Program-made: the position numbers and the translations under genes
Assembly (NCBI GenBank): GCA_018065025.1
Contig: JAGHUB010000013.1
Location: forward strand, 1-5,721
Direction: 5' to 3'
From: Candidatus Equihabitans merdae
Lineage (GTDB): Bacteria > Bacillota > Clostridia > Lachnospirales > Lachnospiraceae
DNA length: 5,721 bases
The notes under the pieces: generated by a model
What the model was told of the DNA's origin: nothing
The model's database searches: none
Seen by the model: the letters and a program-made list of their open reading frames with translations, nothing else
Shown: positions 5,168 to 5,721 of the stretch, in pieces
Position numbering within the stretch: the stretch's first letter is position 1
Layout of the letters: each line of letters begins with the position of its first letter

Positions 5168-5721
5168 TCATTTATCTCTTCTGGGAGGCTTTGGCCCCAT
5201 ATATTGATAAAAATAGGTTTTCAACATACCATTGTAGAGTTTGCGGTTCTTGTCCGCTTTGCGTCCGATATCACTCTCTGCCTTATCATAGGAAGTAATG
5301 AGATACATGGACCAGCTATCCAGATTGCGGTAGGCTTCTCCGATGGTCTGATAAAGAGCCGGCAGAGCTTCCTGATCTTCCAATCTCTCACCATAAGGCG
5401 GGTTTGTAATAATGAAACCGTATTTCTTGGGATGATGCAGATCCTTGACGTCTCTGACCTGGAAATGAATCATTTTATCTACACCGGCAGCTCTGGCATT
5501 GTCACGGCAGGCGCTGATGGCCTTAGGATCAATGTCATAACCCTGAATATCCGTTTTAATATTCAGATTGATCATATCCTTAGCTTCTGTGACAGCCTCT
5601 GCCCAGATTCTCTTTGGCAGATAACCGCTCCATCTCTCAGCATCAAAGTGACGGCGCATACCCGGAGCGATTTTGGCGGCTTTCATGGCTGCTTCTATAG
5701 GAGATGTTCCGCAGCCGCAGA
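5168..5721 (-). CDS. RlmL/YpsC-type RNA guanine-N2 methyltransferase, C-terminal part (5' end outside window)
   Basis: The visible 183 residues are the Rossmann-type S-adenosylmethionine domain of the COG0116 family, whose members carry an N-terminal THUMP domain (not in the window) and are about 380 residues long in Bacillota. Visible motifs are the SAM-binding loop CGCGTSPIEAA at visible residues 1-11, GYDIDP (60-65, the acid that binds the ribose), VRD (88-90), the catalytic TNPPYGERL (105-113), and the C-terminal block NRKLYNGMLK (158-167). E. coli RlmL makes m2G2445 in 23S rRNA; the target here is inferred to be rRNA but could differ. An internal ATG at 5686 is not the start, because the frame is open and carries the SAM motif up to the window edge. 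The stop TGA is at 5170-5168. No GC-rich terminator follows. Confidence 0.93.
   Translation of the reverse strand, partial: CGCGTSPIEAAMKAAKIAPGMRRHFDAERWSGYLPKRIWAEAVTEAKDMINLNIKTDIQGYDIDPKAISACRDNARAAGVDKMIHFQVRDVKDLHHPKKYGFIITNPPYGERLEDQEALPALYQTIGEAYRNLDSWSMYLITSYDKAESDIGRKADKNRKLYNGMLKTYFYQYMGPKPPRRDK

Overview
The window reads as an ordinary chromosomal stretch of a low-to-medium GC Gram-positive bacterium (Bacillota, most likely Clostridia or Negativicutes). The signs are AGGAGG-type Shine-Dalgarno sites, sigma-A-type promoters close to consensus, factor-independent terminators, an rdgB-yfcE pair like ysnA-ysnB of Bacillus subtilis, and six tRNA genes that all lack an encoded CCA. Species cannot be fixed from this sequence. 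Every supported gene lies on the minus strand, so transcription runs from high to low coordinates.

Layout in transcription order. 5721-5168: the C-terminal part of an RlmL/YpsC-type RNA methyltransferase, whose 5' part lies outside the window. 5167-5018: an AT-rich intergenic stretch holding a strong promoter (TTGATA-17-TATAAT) that sits entirely inside a 54-bp imperfect palindrome. 5017-4514: a 167-residue protein I do not recognise. 4486-2753: cstA, a 577-residue membrane transporter of the CstA family, 27 bp downstream and probably in the same transcript. 2714-2679: a strong terminator that abuts the ribosome binding site of the next gene. 2662-2054 and 2076-1594: rdgB (purine dNTP/NTP house-cleaning pyrophosphatase) and a YfcE-type phosphodiesterase, overlapping by 23 bp. 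1508-882: tRNA genes Pro(TGG), Gly(TCC), Arg(TCT), His(GTG), Gln(TTG) and Lys(TTT), driven by one promoter before Pro and a second before Arg, and closed by a terminator. 758-1: the N-terminal 252 codons of dxs, the first enzyme of the MEP isoprenoid pathway, running off the left edge.

The genes do not form one pathway. They are housekeeping units side by side: RNA modification, carbon-source uptake, nucleotide-pool sanitation, tRNA supply and isoprenoid synthesis. No mobile element, CRISPR array, toxin-antitoxin pair or defence locus is visible.

The best candidate for something undescribed is the palindrome at 5059-5112. As minus-strand RNA it pairs over 24 positions with one C-A mismatch and a 6-nt loop. 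Five of the six positions that break the DNA symmetry become G-U pairs only in the minus-strand transcript, which suggests an RNA-level structure, yet the same DNA also carries the promoter of the cstA transcript. The unrecognised gene in front of cstA is the second point to follow up.
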